64,000 nucleotides of DNA from Hufsiella arboris (GCF_009834875.1 NZ_WVHT01000010.1:1-64000), one strand, 5' to 3'; counted from the first letter of the stretch, positions 36,734 to 47,978 are shown. Notes: generated from the letters alone by a model not told the origin. Numbers and translations are program-made.

Positions 36734-37612
36734 TTATAAGAATTTTACAAGTTCCTTCGCAATGAGCTGGGAAGTTTGATCGCTAGCCGGTACCAACGGC
36801 AGACGTACGAAATTTTTACATATTTCCCGTTGCTGTAATGCAGCTTTTACACCAGCCGGATTTCCTTCCACAAAACACAAACGGGTAATTTCAAGTAAGT
36901 CGAAATGTGCCTGCCTTGCTTCAGCAAATTTTCCGTCCAGGCATAAATTAACCATATCAGAAAGTACTTTAGGTAAAGCATTGCCGACAACCGAGATAAT
37001 TCCCGCTGCTCCCATAGCTATCAGGGGCAACGTCACCGGGTCATCACCCGAAATAAACAGGAAATCCTCTGGCTTATCTCTAAGAATCTCACTGAACTGT
37101 TCGAAATTTCCAGCAGCCTCTTTTATGGCGATGATGTTGTCAAAGTCATGAGCAAGGCGTAAGGTTGTTTGCGATGTCATATTTGAGCCTGTTCGTCCCG
37201 GCACATTATAAAGTATGACAGGAAGCTCTGATGCCTCGGCTATTGCCTTATAATGCTGGTAAATGCCTTCCTGCGTTGGCTTGTTATAATAAGGGCTTAC
37301 AGAAAGCACCGCGTCAAAGCCAGCGCTGTCAAAGCCTTTAATAGCGTCAATGATTTCGGTTGTGTTATTTCCACCAATTCCGGCGACAATGGGAACACGG
37401 CCCGCAACTGTTTCTGAAGTAAAATCCCAAATGTCCTTCTTTTCTTCCTTAGTTAAGGTAGCGGTTTCGCCGGTTGTGCCTAATGACACCAAATAGTTTA
37501 CACCCCCGTCAATCTGGAAGTCGATAAGTTTTTTAAGCCCCTGGTAATCAACGGAGCCATTTTCGTTGAACGGAGTAACTAGTGCGACTCCGGTTCCATA
37601 AAATTTGTTCAT
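36734..37612 (-). CDS. dapA: 4-hydroxy-tetrahydrodipicolinate synthase
   Basis: A 292-residue TIM-barrel aldolase that condenses pyruvate with aspartate semialdehyde, the first committed step to diaminopimelate and lysine. The start GVALVTPFNENGSVD, TTGE motif (GTTGETATL), catalytic Tyr in ILYNVPGRTG and Schiff-base Lys in IAIKEAAGN are present. It feeds the meso-DAP used by the MurE of this window. It lies 52 bp downstream of ligA on the same strand but has its own -7 box at 37652-37659. Confidence 0.95.
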   Translation of the reverse strand: MNKFYGTGVALVTPFNENGSVDYQGLKKLIDFQIDGGVNYLVSLGTTGETATLTKEEKKDIWDFTSETVAGRVPIVAGIGGNNTTEIIDAIKGFDSAGFDAVLSVSPYYNKPTQEGIYQHYKAIAEASELPVILYNVPGRTGSNMTSQTTLRLAHDFDNIIAIKEAAGNFEQFSEILRDKPEDFLFISGDDPVTLPLIAMGAAGIISVVGNALPKVLSDMVNLCLDGKFAEARQAHFDLLEITRLCFVEGNPAGVKAALQQREICKNFVRLPLVPASDQTSQLIAKELVKFL

Positions 37613-37651
37613 TTGGTTTATTCAATTATAGCCGAACTGAAAATCGGCGCG

Positions 37652-37659
37652 CAAATTTA
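37652..37659 (-). promoter_or_regulatory. -7 box of the dapA promoter
   Basis: On the minus strand TAAATTTG matches TAnnTTTG exactly, starting 5 bp after the ligA stop. The predicted leader is about 33 nt. The -33 box would lie inside the ligA end and is not clear. Confidence 0.5.
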
Positions 37660-37664
37660 AAGTA

Positions 37665-39698
<2,034 letters not shown>

Positions 39699-39902
39699 TT
39701 ATGATTGTGTGATGTAAACTTGAATTTAGCAGTTCTGGAAACCCACTTAAAACGTTTGCAATGCCGATGAAAACGAACCGTTCGGCAATAAATCGGAAGA
39801 AAGGTAATTATTCGTTTGTTTTTAATTCGCGTCTAGTGCCAGTTCAAATATATAGTTCATCACTTCTTAGATTCGCATGGTAAATTGCATTTCCACTTTG
39901 AA

Positions 39903-39910
39903 TATCTTTG
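39903..39910 (+). promoter_or_regulatory. -7 box upstream of the MBL-fold hydrolase
   Basis: TATCTTTG is an exact consensus match, 34 bp before the ATG at 39945. The predicted leader is about 27 nt. Confidence 0.5.
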
Positions 39911-39944
39911 CCGGCAGTAAATTTATCGTCTAGCACAAACTTTT

Positions 39945-40979
39945 ATGTTTAAAGCCTTTGGGCAATTGCCATCCGGTTCCAGGTTAAGCCGTATTAAAAG
40001 ATCGCCTCATTATAGGTCAGGTGCGTTTCAAAATCAGGAACCAACGGATGTGATGCTGAAAACCGCATCGTTTTTCAAAGTAATGCTTGATTTTTTAAAC
40101 AAGCCGAAAAATACACAGCCATCGGCCGAACTTCCATCCGTTAACACAGATTTAAGAAAGCTTGAGAACGGCAAAATCAATATCGTTTGGTTTGGGCATT
40201 CTTCTTATCTGCTCGATGTAAATGGCATAAAATTGCTTATCGATCCGGTTTTTAGCGGGCATGCGTCACCGTTTGATTTTTTTGGAAAAGCTTTTCCCGG
40301 AAGCAATACTTACCAGGCTGATGACATGCCTGATCTGGACGCCGTTATTTTAACGCATGATCATTATGACCACCTGGACTATGAGACAATTTTAAAGCTT
40401 AAATCCAGGACCAGGCATTTTTTTACCTCACTTGGCGTTGGTTCTCATTTGGAATATTGGGGAATAAAACCGGCTTCGATAACCGAACTGGATTGGTGGG
40501 AAAGTGTAAAAATTACTCATTCTATCGAGCTTACAGCGGCACCAGCCAGGCATTTTTCAGGTCGTGGGATAAAACGGTTTCAAACGCTCTGGTCGTCTTT
40601 TATCTTGAAAGCCGGGGATTCAAAAATCTTTCTTGGAGGCGATTCTGGCTATGATGACACTTTTAAGCAGGTTGGCGAAAAGTATGGACCGTTCGATATT
40701 GCTTTGCTCGAATGCGGGCAATACGGGGATAGCTGGCCCTATATCCACATGACGCCGGAAGAAACCGTTCAGGCAGCCATCGACTTAAAGGCACAGGTTT
40801 TGATGCCTGTACACTGGGCGAAATTTACACTGGCGCTTCATTCCTGGCATGATTCCGCTGATCGTGTAACGGCTGAGGCAAAAAGGAAGAATCTAAAAAC
40901 TACTACACCTTTAATTGGCGAAATTGTAACACTTCACGAATCTTATCCCAACAAGAGATGGTGGGACATTAATCATTAA
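39945..40979 (+). CDS. MBL-fold metallohydrolase (NAPE-PLD/UlaG-like)
   Basis: A 344-residue metallo-beta-lactamase-fold protein. The zinc motif THDHYDH (HxHxDH: H138, H140, D142, H143), a later His in APARHFSGRG, Asp in LGGDSGY and His in MPVHWAKF complete a two-metal site. The layout (VWFGHSSYLLDVNGIKLLIDPVFSGHASP, in outline) matches the NAPE-type phospholipase D and UlaG lactonase branch. The substrate may be an N-acyl phospholipid or a lactone and is unknown. Residues 1-70 form a basic lead that could associate with membranes. Its end overlaps the convergent ACP phosphodiesterase gene by 11 bp. Confidence 0.88.
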   Translation: MFKAFGQLPSGSRLSRIKRSPHYRSGAFQNQEPTDVMLKTASFFKVMLDFLNKPKNTQPSAELPSVNTDLRKLENGKINIVWFGHSSYLLDVNGIKLLIDPVFSGHASPFDFFGKAFPGSNTYQADDMPDLDAVILTHDHYDHLDYETILKLKSRTRHFFTSLGVGSHLEYWGIKPASITELDWWESVKITHSIELTAAPARHFSGRGIKRFQTLWSSFILKAGDSKIFLGGDSGYDDTFKQVGEKYGPFDIALLECGQYGDSWPYIHMTPEETVQAAIDLKAQVLMPVHWAKFTLALHSWHDSADRVTAEAKRKNLKTTTPLIGEIVTLHESYPNKRWWDINH

Positions 40980-41646
40980 TCTCCGATTCTATCTGGTCGA
41001 AAATTAACTGGTAATCTTTTAACAAGACCTCCTGGTAAGCATTAAAAGTATCCGTTAATTGTGATTTCTGAGCAATCGTAAATGGCTTGTTCCAAAGGCG
41101 CATGCATATCTTTTCAAGCGCGTAGGTGATACTTTCATAGTCACTGTAAGAATGAAGATAGGCTGAGGAAATAAACTCTTCAAAAAAGTCAAAAAAACTG
41201 TTCGTGTGAAAAATCTGGTTAACCTTTAAAAAATTGTCGACTTTCTTGCTGTTTACGGAAGCGATTAATGTGTAAAAGTTATGTGCATCCAGTTGATTTT
41301 GTGTGATTAATAGACTATCAAGCATGAGTTCCAAACCTATATGCGCCAGGAATGAGGGGCGAACGGGAGAGTCGGTAATTAACGGCGCGATTGCCGTTCG
41401 TATTTGCTGCGTGTGCCTGTAGAAAAAATCCGAAGAATGGAAGTAAGCGTCTACGGCTAGGTGCCGGTTCCATCCTTCTAAAATGTTATTCAGATCCTTA
41501 TCTGCCCGCAGAGCTGCATGATGACGGTTGGGGTGGATGACCCATTTTTTGTTCGCATTTTTTAGAAGGTCAGGCAGTACCATTCCCAGTATCCTTTCGG
41601 GATTGGTCACTTCGCGATCAAAATAGTAATGCGACAAAAAGTTCAT
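40969..41646 (-). CDS. acyl carrier protein phosphodiesterase (AcpH family)
   Basis: A 225-residue mostly helical protein of the DUF479/AcpH family, which removes 4'-phosphopantetheine from ACP. Family sequences MNFLSHYYFD, LGMVLPDLLK, HRHHAAL-like HPNRHHAALRADKD, and the metal-site D-H segment HLAVDAYFHSSDFF are present. The start at ATG 41646 is preferred over an upstream TTG (41655). It lies 17 bp after the Nudix gene on the same strand. Family members in Bacteroidetes are little studied, so the ACP activity is by homology. Confidence 0.8.
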   Translation of the reverse strand: MNFLSHYYFDREVTNPERILGMVLPDLLKNANKKWVIHPNRHHAALRADKDLNNILEGWNRHLAVDAYFHSSDFFYRHTQQIRTAIAPLITDSPVRPSFLAHIGLELMLDSLLITQNQLDAHNFYTLIASVNSKKVDNFLKVNQIFHTNSFFDFFEEFISSAYLHSYSDYESITYALEKICMRLWNKPFTIAQKSQLTDTFNAYQEVLLKDYQLIFDQIESEIND

Positions 41647-41663
41647 TAGCTGCAATATACGAA

Positions 41664-42248
41664 TTATATAGCTATAATGCCCTGTAACATAGCGTATTGT
41701 AAAAGTATGATGGTTTTTGCATCGTTAATTTTACCGCTTTCAAGCGCTTTTTTTGCATCCTCAAATGTTAGTTCGAGCGTTTCAACATCTTCACCTTCAT
41801 TCTCCAGTCCACCGCCGGCAGAAACGTTTAAATCAGGGCTATACCGCCCCACATAAAAATGCATTAGTTCGGTCAATGACGCAGGCGACAAGTATGCTTC
41901 GTATATCTTCCTGATTTCAGAAATACGGTAACCGGTTTCTTCTTCTACTTCACGGATAATGGTTTGTTCCGGAAGCTCGCCTTCATCGATTAATCCCGCA
42001 CAAGCTTCGATCAGCGTTCCATCATTGTGCTGACGCAGGTATACCGGCAACCTGAACTGCTTGGTAAAAAGAACGGTCTTACGGGATTCATCATAAAGCA
42101 AAATACTTGTACTGGCTCCGCGCCGGTAAACTTCCCGTTTCTGGCTTATTTCCTTGCCCTTGGAATTTGTTCTTTTAAATGAAACTTCCTCGAGCTTGTA
42201 CTTTTTATCACTTAGCGTTTTGGTATCAGTTATTTCAATTCCGGCCAT
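41664..42248 (-). CDS. Nudix hydrolase (ADP-sugar / GDP-mannose pyrophosphatase type)
   Basis: A 194-residue Nudix hydrolase with an intact Nudix box at residues 85-107 (GLIDEGELPEQTIIREVEEE then TGY): all metal-binding glutamates are present. The N-terminal KYKLEEVSFKRTNSKGKEIS and the FTKQFRLPVYL segment put it in the YffH/AdpP family (NDP-sugar pyrophosphatases). The exact nucleotide sugar is not readable. It may be co-transcribed with the AcpH-like gene. It provides a useful contrast to the degenerate Nudix protein at 58944. Confidence 0.9.
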   Translation of the reverse strand: MAGIEITDTKTLSDKKYKLEEVSFKRTNSKGKEISQKREVYRRGASTSILLYDESRKTVLFTKQFRLPVYLRQHNDGTLIEACAGLIDEGELPEQTIIREVEEETGYRISEIRKIYEAYLSPASLTELMHFYVGRYSPDLNVSAGGGLENEGEDVETLELTFEDAKKALESGKINDAKTIILLQYAMLQGIIAI

Positions 42249-42294
42249 GACTTTATAACGTAAACGAACGGTATGGGGTTTTAATTGATTCTCC

Positions 42295-42302
42295 TATCTT
42301 TG
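42295..42302 (+). promoter_or_regulatory. -7 box of the tyrS promoter
   Basis: TATCTTTG, exact consensus, 24 bp before the tyrS ATG. The predicted leader is about 17 nt, too short for a T-box or other riboswitch. Confidence 0.55.
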
Positions 42303-42326
42303 CAGCCTTAAAAGCAATTATATCGT

Positions 42327-43610
42327 ATGAATTTTGTTGAAGAATTACGCTGGAGAGGCATGTTACAGGATATCATGCCCGGAACGGAAGACGAACTGAA
42401 TAAAGGAATGGTTTCCGGTTATATCGGGTTCGATCCAACAGCTGATTCATTACATGTAGGGCATTTAACACAGATTATGACGCTGATCCACTTTCAGCGC
42501 GCCGGCCATAAGCCTTACGCTTTAGTGGGAGGTGCTACCGGAATGGTGGGCGACCCGTCAGGGAAATCTGCCGAGCGTAATTTGCTTTCAGAAGACGTGC
42601 TTAATCACAATGTGGCGCGCCTGGAAGATCAGCTTAAGAAATTCCTCGATTTTAATTGTGATACCAACAGCGCCGAAATGGTCAATAATTACGATTGGTT
42701 TAAATCATTTAATTTCCTTGACTTTATCCGCGACGTGGGAAAGCATATTACTGTAAATTACATGATGGCAAAAGACTCCGTTAAAAAGCGCCTGGAGGGC
42801 GAAACGGGCATGTCATTTACCGAGTTTTCTTACCAGTTGGTTCAGGGTTATGATTTTTACTGGCTCTGGAAAAATAAGGATTGTAAAGTTCAGATGGGCG
42901 GTTCCGACCAATGGGGAAATATCGTGACCGGTACGGAACTGATTCGTCGTAAAGATTCGGGAACTGCTTTCGCCATTACTACACAGCTTATCAAAAAAGC
43001 CGACGGTACGAAATTCGGTAAAACTGAAAGCGGTGCGGTTTGGCTGGATCCAAAAAAGACATCACCGTATAAATTCTACCAGTTTTGGTTAAATGCCAGT
43101 GATGACGATGCAAAAAACTGGATCCGGATATTCTCGTTAAAAACTAAGGAGGAAATCGAAGCAATCGAAGCCGGACATACCGTGGCGCCACACCAGCGTG
43201 CTTTGCAAAAGGCATTAGCCGAAGAGATAACCGTTCGTACTCACTCTGAGGAGGCGTTGAAAACGGCCTTGAAAACATCCGATTTTTTGTTTGGAAATGG
43301 ATCCCTCGAGTTCTTAAAAGACCTGGATAATGAAGAGGTTTTAGAAGTGTTCGACGGCATTCCGCAATATTCTTATGCAAAATCTGACTTGGCCGATGGT
43401 ATCAATGTCGTAGATCTGCTCGCTGAAAAGTCGGCAGTATTTGCCTCAAAGGGCGAAGCAAAAAAAATGATCCAGGGTGGTGGCGTTTCGGTAAATAAAG
43501 AAAAAGTAACCGGACCTGATCAACTGTACAACACAGATGACCTGATCAACGGCCGATTTATTGTCGCACAAAAGGGTAAGAAAAATTATTTTTTATTAAT
43601 AGCCGACTAA
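42327..43610 (+). CDS. tyrS: tyrosyl-tRNA synthetase
   Basis: A 427-residue class I aminoacyl-tRNA synthetase that charges tRNA-Tyr. HIGH-type motif HVGH in [17 protein letters not shown], Tyr-binding YQLVQGYDF and [16 protein letters not shown]-type KFGKT in [15 protein letters not shown], and a C-terminal S4 RNA-binding domain ([21 protein letters not shown] in outline). The length matches the bacterial TyrRS of the TyrS type. Confidence 0.97.
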   Translation: MNFVEELRWRGMLQDIMPGTEDELNKGMVSGYIGFDPTADSLHVGHLTQIMTLIHFQRAGHKPYALVGGATGMVGDPSGKSAERNLLSEDVLNHNVARLEDQLKKFLDFNCDTNSAEMVNNYDWFKSFNFLDFIRDVGKHITVNYMMAKDSVKKRLEGETGMSFTEFSYQLVQGYDFYWLWKNKDCKVQMGGSDQWGNIVTGTELIRRKDSGTAFAITTQLIKKADGTKFGKTESGAVWLDPKKTSPYKFYQFWLNASDDDAKNWIRIFSLKTKEEIEAIEAGHTVAPHQRALQKALAEEITVRTHSEEALKTALKTSDFLFGNGSLEFLKDLDNEEVLEVFDGIPQYSYAKSDLADGINVVDLLAEKSAVFASKGEAKKMIQGGGVSVNKEKVTGPDQLYNTDDLINGRFIVAQKGKKNYFLLIAD

Positions 43611-43670
43611 TTGCCTGATAAACAATCAATCCCGCCAGATGTTATTAGCTGTACATCTAACAATACAGCT

Positions 43671-43952
43671 ATGAGCACATCAAATCAAACGCACGATCAT
43701 AACAAGATCAAAGCCTGGGCGGAGGAGCGTGGCGGCGTTCCTGCAAAAATTAAAGGCACTGGTAAGGATGAAGATGAAGGCGTACTGCGTATTCATTTTC
43801 CTGATAAAAGCAGTGACGATGATAATTTTGAAAAGATAGACTGGGATGATTTTTTCCAGAACTTTGACGACAACAAACTGGATTTTCTTTACCAGGATAA
43901 GAAAGCTGACGGCGAAGAAAGTACCTTTCACAAATTCGTAAAGCGTCAATAA
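43671..43952 (+). CDS. small acidic conserved protein (often mislabelled glucan branching enzyme)
   Basis: A 93-residue, very acidic protein: IKAWAEERGGVPAKIKGTG, then EGVLRIHFPD, then IDWDDFFQNFDDNKLDFLYQDK. This matches a widespread small family of unknown function that many databases carry as 1,4-alpha-glucan branching enzyme, although it has no amylase barrel. The frame is open from a TTG at 43611 directly after the tyrS stop, but the ATG at 43671 starts just before the conserved block and is preferred. It lies 60 bp after tyrS and is probably co-transcribed with it. The real GlgB is at 50514. Confidence 0.75.
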   Translation: MSTSNQTHDHNKIKAWAEERGGVPAKIKGTGKDEDEGVLRIHFPDKSSDDDNFEKIDWDDFFQNFDDNKLDFLYQDKKADGEESTFHKFVKRQ

Positions 43953-43958
43953 CTAATG

Positions 43959-43988
43959 AATAAGGCAGTCGGAAAGGCTGCCTTTATT
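43959..43988. terminator. convergent hairpin after the small acidic protein gene
   Basis: AATAAGGCAG and CTGCCTTTATT arms (one bulged A) around TCGGAAAGG. It overlaps the stop codon of the minus-strand LuxE-like gene and probably ends transcription from both sides. Confidence 0.6.
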
Positions 43989-44970
43989 GTACCAGCAAAT
44001 TACAACCGCGTATATCGCTGTTATCAAAGCGGCCCAAAACTTCAAAGCGGCCGTCTTCACGCAGTTTTCCTAAGTCCTGTGTGGCGATAAAGGAACACGA
44101 GTTAATATTTGCCAGGTCGATTACATTTATTCCACCCGTAGCGCCGGTGCCAAGAATACTTAACGGATCATTTGTGTCACGTACCAGGACCTTCATCCAG
44201 GCCGGGCAATGAAATATCCCATCACCCAATGAATATGCCTGTGATAGAAGTTCTGTCATTCCGTATTCCGAGTGTATAGAAGGAACGCCAAAGCCTTCGC
44301 ACAAAATTGCGTGCAGCTCTTCCCGGATCATTTCTTTTCTCCGTCCTTTCATTCCGCCGGTTTCCATAATTACAAGTTCAGGAAAATCGATCGAATAGGT
44401 TTCAATAAAATCCAGCAGGGCAAATGTTACGCCCATAAGAATAGTTGGCGTTTTTGAGTTTTTCAGCGACTGTAGAATCTCAAAAAGCTCCTGGTGATTA
44501 TATAAGAAATATCCGCTTTGCGAATGGCCGCTTTCCCTTATCAGATCATCAATCATGTATATCAACGACGATCCCTCACGCTCCAGGTACGAAGGCAACA
44601 GCGCCAGGAACGCAAAATCTTTAATGTTGCCGTAAAATTGCTTAAATCCTTGTCTGAAGCTCTTAATATACCAGGAAACATCCGACACAAGATGGCGGCT
44701 TTGCGACGTGCCCGTAGTGCCGGAGCTGGTAAAGATGACTTCCGCAGAATTATTAGTTGATACAACCTGGTGATTCTTGAAAAACTCGATAGGCAGAAAC
44801 GGAATGTCCCCGATCGACTTAATCATTTGAGGTTTAATTCCCAGGTTAGTTACGAAGTCGCTGTAAACCTTGCAATGTTTATACTGGTGAAAAAATACCC
44901 GCAAGGCGAGTTTTTCGAATTCTTTATGAGATTTGATTGAAAAAATTTCTTCCTGAGTGATCGTGTTCAC
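43984..44970 (-). CDS. LuxE-like acyl-protein synthetase / acyl-activating enzyme
   Basis: A 328-residue protein of the LuxE/acyl-protein synthetase family (ANL-like adenylate-forming fold). The P-loop-like motif FTSSGTTGTSQSRH matches the ATP-binding S-S-G-T-T-G of adenylating enzymes. IHSEYGMTELLSQAYS is the acidic A5-type motif, and the C-terminal TQDLGKLREDGRFEVLGRFDNSDIRGCNL carries the (T)D-G hinge and G-R-x-D motifs. Such proteins activate a carboxylic acid as acyl-AMP. The start is a GTG at 44970 (VNTITQEEIF), 16 bp after the upstream gene. The longer frame would overlap it by 47 bp. It is the last gene of an operon with a membrane protein and a penicillin-acylase-family enzyme. Confidence 0.85.
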   Translation of the reverse strand: MNTITQEEIFSIKSHKEFEKLALRVFFHQYKHCKVYSDFVTNLGIKPQMIKSIGDIPFLPIEFFKNHQVVSTNNSAEVIFTSSGTTGTSQSRHLVSDVSWYIKSFRQGFKQFYGNIKDFAFLALLPSYLEREGSSLIYMIDDLIRESGHSQSGYFLYNHQELFEILQSLKNSKTPTILMGVTFALLDFIETYSIDFPELVIMETGGMKGRRKEMIREELHAILCEGFGVPSIHSEYGMTELLSQAYSLGDGIFHCPAWMKVLVRDTNDPLSILGTGATGGINVIDLANINSCSFIATQDLGKLREDGRFEVLGRFDNSDIRGCNLLVQ

Positions 44971-44986
44971 CCTGCAAAGATAATTG

Positions 44987-45358
44987 TTAGGCTTTATTCG
45001 AAGCAGTTTGTTTAGGTAAAAGCTGGCCAGCATAATACCCGGCCAATCCGGAAAATCCGGCGACCAAAGCGCCCAATAAACAGCTTACTAACAATATCGC
45101 TATCCAGCTAAATTTAGTGTCGGGCAACATAAATAGCTGCGCAACTCTGTTGGCCAGTATATTTTGATTGGGAAGTGTCTGATACAGGCAAACGGCCAGC
45201 CAAAGGATAAATATGGCCCAAAACGCGGCTCGAAAAGCAATTTTTGAGCTTGTAGCCAGCCACGCAGACAAAATAAAGCTAACGATGGCGATCATCCACC
45301 AGGGTAAAAACAGCTGTAATAAAAATGAGGATGCCAGTATCAGAACAAATAGTTTCAT
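44987..45358 (-). CDS. four-helix membrane protein of unknown function
   Basis: A 123-residue integral membrane protein with about four hydrophobic segments (about 3-19, 20-36, 46-62, 83-108) and short polar loops. I recognise no named family. It begins inside the stop of the penicillin acylase gene (ATGA, 4-bp overlap), so it is translationally coupled. It is followed by the LuxE-like gene after 16 bp. Its small size and position suggest a partner or membrane anchor for the flanking enzymes, which is inference. Confidence 0.75.
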   Translation of the reverse strand: MKLFVLILASSFLLQLFLPWWMIAIVSFILSAWLATSSKIAFRAAFWAIFILWLAVCLYQTLPNQNILANRVAQLFMLPDTKFSWIAILLVSCLLGALVAGFSGLAGYYAGQLLPKQTASNKA

Positions 45359-47796
45359 TTGCTTTTTAGATTTACAGTTCGAATTATTTTTACAGACTTT
45401 TCGCCTGGTGTTTGCATGAAATGTAAGGTATTTAGTTTCCCTGTCATCCAGGTGTTCACCATATCGTCATAATAAAAACTGCCCGGATTGCCCGATTGTC
45501 CGCCCGGGTAAACGCCATAACCGGTTGAAGTTTTTCCTAACGCCACAACCATCCGCCACGAAGGGCCATGATTATCACTCATCGCGTTGATTGAAGCGGA
45601 AGAACCTCCATTCAGTATTTTTTTCGAACCGAATCCTGGCATCGCCGCAAGATGATTTATTGGCCGGGATTTGACATTACCCCATTCCCAGGACTTTCCG
45701 ATCGGCCCAAATTTTCGCTCAAGACTGTCAACGGCGAACTTGAATGATTTTTCGATATCATCCTGCATAGTTTCTTTTTGCGGGGTATGAATATTGTCGA
45801 ACCATTTGGAATTCGGTTCCTTCAACAGGAGCTGAACCATTCTCGCACGCAAAGGAAAACGCATGGGCAGATCCGTGTCGTCAAAATCATCTTTCCATAT
45901 TTCCAGTTTCAAAGCCGCTTGCCATATTTCAAAAATGCTGGCGCCGATCTCTCCGCTGTTATAAAATTTATTCCATTTTCTCACGCGATAAAAAGCTTCG
46001 CCTTCGCTGGCAGAAAGATTCTCCCGGTTTACGTTCGATAGGAGTACAGGCATCATATTTTCAGCAAGAACGCTGTAATTGTCATCCTGCATCAATCTCA
46101 TTGAGTCGATGGTCGCCTTGTCCATAACGGTCAGCTTTCGGTTTATTCGCTGTGCCCGGTCATTTGGCGCATATTCCCACCCCAGGTAATAGGGATAAGT
46201 TTGATCAGTTAAAACCTGGTTCGCCGAGCTGACGAACTTCCGTTTCGGATTTTTAACAGTCGGGTTTTGCTCTACCGGAATACGCCCCTGCCAGTCGTTA
46301 ACCGGGTTTGAGCCGTCGAGCAGGAATTTTCCCTGCTCTTTCCATTTAATGGGAAAGTAGCCATTGGAAGTGATGGCGATATCGTTTTTGTTATCCGCGA
46401 AAGCGAAATTTTGTGCGGGCGACGAGTAATAAGTTAAGGCCTTCCTGTAATCTTCATAATTTTTGGCGCGGTTGAGGTAATAGAAGGTTGCCACGTCGAT
46501 GTTTGGAGCGTCGTGAGCGATCCAGCGCAGAGCATAACCCGTCGGAACATTTTGTGCCCGGCGGAGCTGTTTTGGTTTTTGCTTATCGAGATAAACCACC
46601 GGCCCGTGGTTTGTATAAATAACAGTGTCCTTAATCGTTTTTCCTCCACGAACTGCAATCGTTTCGATCCGCCTTTTTACATTAAGCCATTTGTTGTCAT
46701 ATTTGTACTGGTTTTGGCTGGCATCCTTAAACGTTACGCTGTACCAGTCTAACACATCCGAACCGGTATTCGTAACGCCCCAGGCCACATCCTGGTTGAA
46801 TCCAATCACTACGCAGGGCGACCCCGGCAATGAAACGCCGTAGACATTCATTTGCGGAGTATGTAACTGAACCTGGAACCAGATCGATGGAAGGCTCAGA
46901 TCGAGGTGCGGGTCGTTGCAAAGAATTGGTAATCCGCTCGCTGACTTTTCTCCAGAGATTGCCCAGTTATTACTGCCAATGCCTTCACGACGTTCCGCAG
47001 TATGAACATCAGTCGTATTTAAGGGATAACCGGCCGGCACAACAGGTGATTTGATCGGTTTGAAATCCCATTTAATACCTTTTGGAATGATCGGATCGTC
47101 CTGGAACGTTACATCGGGGAAAAGATTTGTTGTAACATCTTTGCCGAATTTTTTCAGGATATTGCTCATGTAAAATTCATCAGAACCTCCCGCCAGTGTT
47201 GCCGACATCATCTTAAGAAGGTAGGCAGTGTTTATTGGTTTCCACAGCTCTGGATTGTAATCGAGTATTTTAAATTCAATTGGATAATTCTTGGGGCTCA
47301 ACGAACGTATATAACTATTCACACCGTCTGCGTAGGCGTTTATTATAGCCTTCATTTCAGGGTTCTTTTCAAGAGCTTTCATCAAATTTTCGGCTCCGTA
47401 ACCCATACCCATTCTTCGCTGATATTTGTCGAGTTCTATCGCCGCGGGCCCAACAACTTCACTAAGTCTTCCGGCTGCAAAACGCGTCTGAAAATCCATT
47501 TGCCACAGGCGATATTTCGCTGTAATGTAACCTTGCGCGTAATAAGCATCATAGTCGTTTTGCGCAAATATGTGCGGAACAAGATGTTCATCGAAAACAA
47601 TTTCGACATTTTCTTTAAGCCCTTTCATTGCTAAATTTTCGGAACCGTTAATTTCTCCTGGTTCAGCATTTTGCCAGAAACCTGCAAATGGGTCAAGAAA
47701 ACGCAGAAGCGGGGGGATTTTGCCAAATTTTGTATTTAAAACGATTACCAAAATCAATGCAAAAACAAAGAAAGCAGCGGCTTTGACGATTTTCAT
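45355..47796 (-). CDS. penicillin acylase family (Ntn) amidohydrolase
   Basis: An 813-residue precursor of an N-terminal-nucleophile amidohydrolase. Residues 1-22 form a membrane anchor or signal peptide. The alpha chain has VEIVFDEHLVPHIFA and YITAKYRLWQMDFQTRFAAGRLSE. A spacer ends at RREGIG, and self-cleavage before Ser275 in GSNNWAISG would free the catalytic beta chain, which continues ILCNDPHLDLSLPSIWFQVQLH. Relatives cleave penicillin G, cephalosporins or N-acyl-homoserine lactones. The natural substrate here is probably an N-acyl compound in the periplasm. It is the first gene of the acylase / membrane protein / LuxE-like operon. Confidence 0.93.
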   Translation of the reverse strand: MKIVKAAAFFVFALILVIVLNTKFGKIPPLLRFLDPFAGFWQNAEPGEINGSENLAMKGLKENVEIVFDEHLVPHIFAQNDYDAYYAQGYITAKYRLWQMDFQTRFAAGRLSEVVGPAAIELDKYQRRMGMGYGAENLMKALEKNPEMKAIINAYADGVNSYIRSLSPKNYPIEFKILDYNPELWKPINTAYLLKMMSATLAGGSDEFYMSNILKKFGKDVTTNLFPDVTFQDDPIIPKGIKWDFKPIKSPVVPAGYPLNTTDVHTAERREGIGSNNWAISGEKSASGLPILCNDPHLDLSLPSIWFQVQLHTPQMNVYGVSLPGSPCVVIGFNQDVAWGVTNTGSDVLDWYSVTFKDASQNQYKYDNKWLNVKRRIETIAVRGGKTIKDTVIYTNHGPVVYLDKQKPKQLRRAQNVPTGYALRWIAHDAPNIDVATFYYLNRAKNYEDYRKALTYYSSPAQNFAFADNKNDIAITSNGYFPIKWKEQGKFLLDGSNPVNDWQGRIPVEQNPTVKNPKRKFVSSANQVLTDQTYPYYLGWEYAPNDRAQRINRKLTVMDKATIDSMRLMQDDNYSVLAENMMPVLLSNVNRENLSASEGEAFYRVRKWNKFYNSGEIGASIFEIWQAALKLEIWKDDFDDTDLPMRFPLRARMVQLLLKEPNSKWFDNIHTPQKETMQDDIEKSFKFAVDSLERKFGPIGKSWEWGNVKSRPINHLAAMPGFGSKKILNGGSSASINAMSDNHGPSWRMVVALGKTSTGYGVYPGGQSGNPGSFYYDDMVNTWMTGKLNTLHFMQTPGEKSVKIIRTVNLKSK

Positions 47797-47927
47797 ACTG
47801 ATAATTTGTGTTAAGATATTTAAAACATTTAGTATGTCATAGCCATTAAATTGAAAGGCTGTTTCTTTCAGGGATTCAAAAACTTGGCAGTCAGATTGTT
47901 ATCGAAAAGCTTAAATTTATAAGCTAA

Positions 47928-47954
47928 TATCAATTAAAGTCACAAAAATTGATA
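47928..47954. promoter_or_regulatory. inverted repeat upstream of the GH31 glucosidase gene
   Basis: TATCAATT and AATTGATA, perfect 8-bp arms separated by 11 bp, lie 25-51 bp before the ATG. The size and spacing suit a dimeric regulator site. The region is AT-rich, so chance is possible. Confidence 0.4.
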
Positions 47955-47978
47955 AAATTGTAGCGTAAAGAATTGACT

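Noticed and set aside
42303-42326. T-box or other riboswitch ahead of tyrS
   Set aside because: The predicted leader is about 17 nt, far too short.
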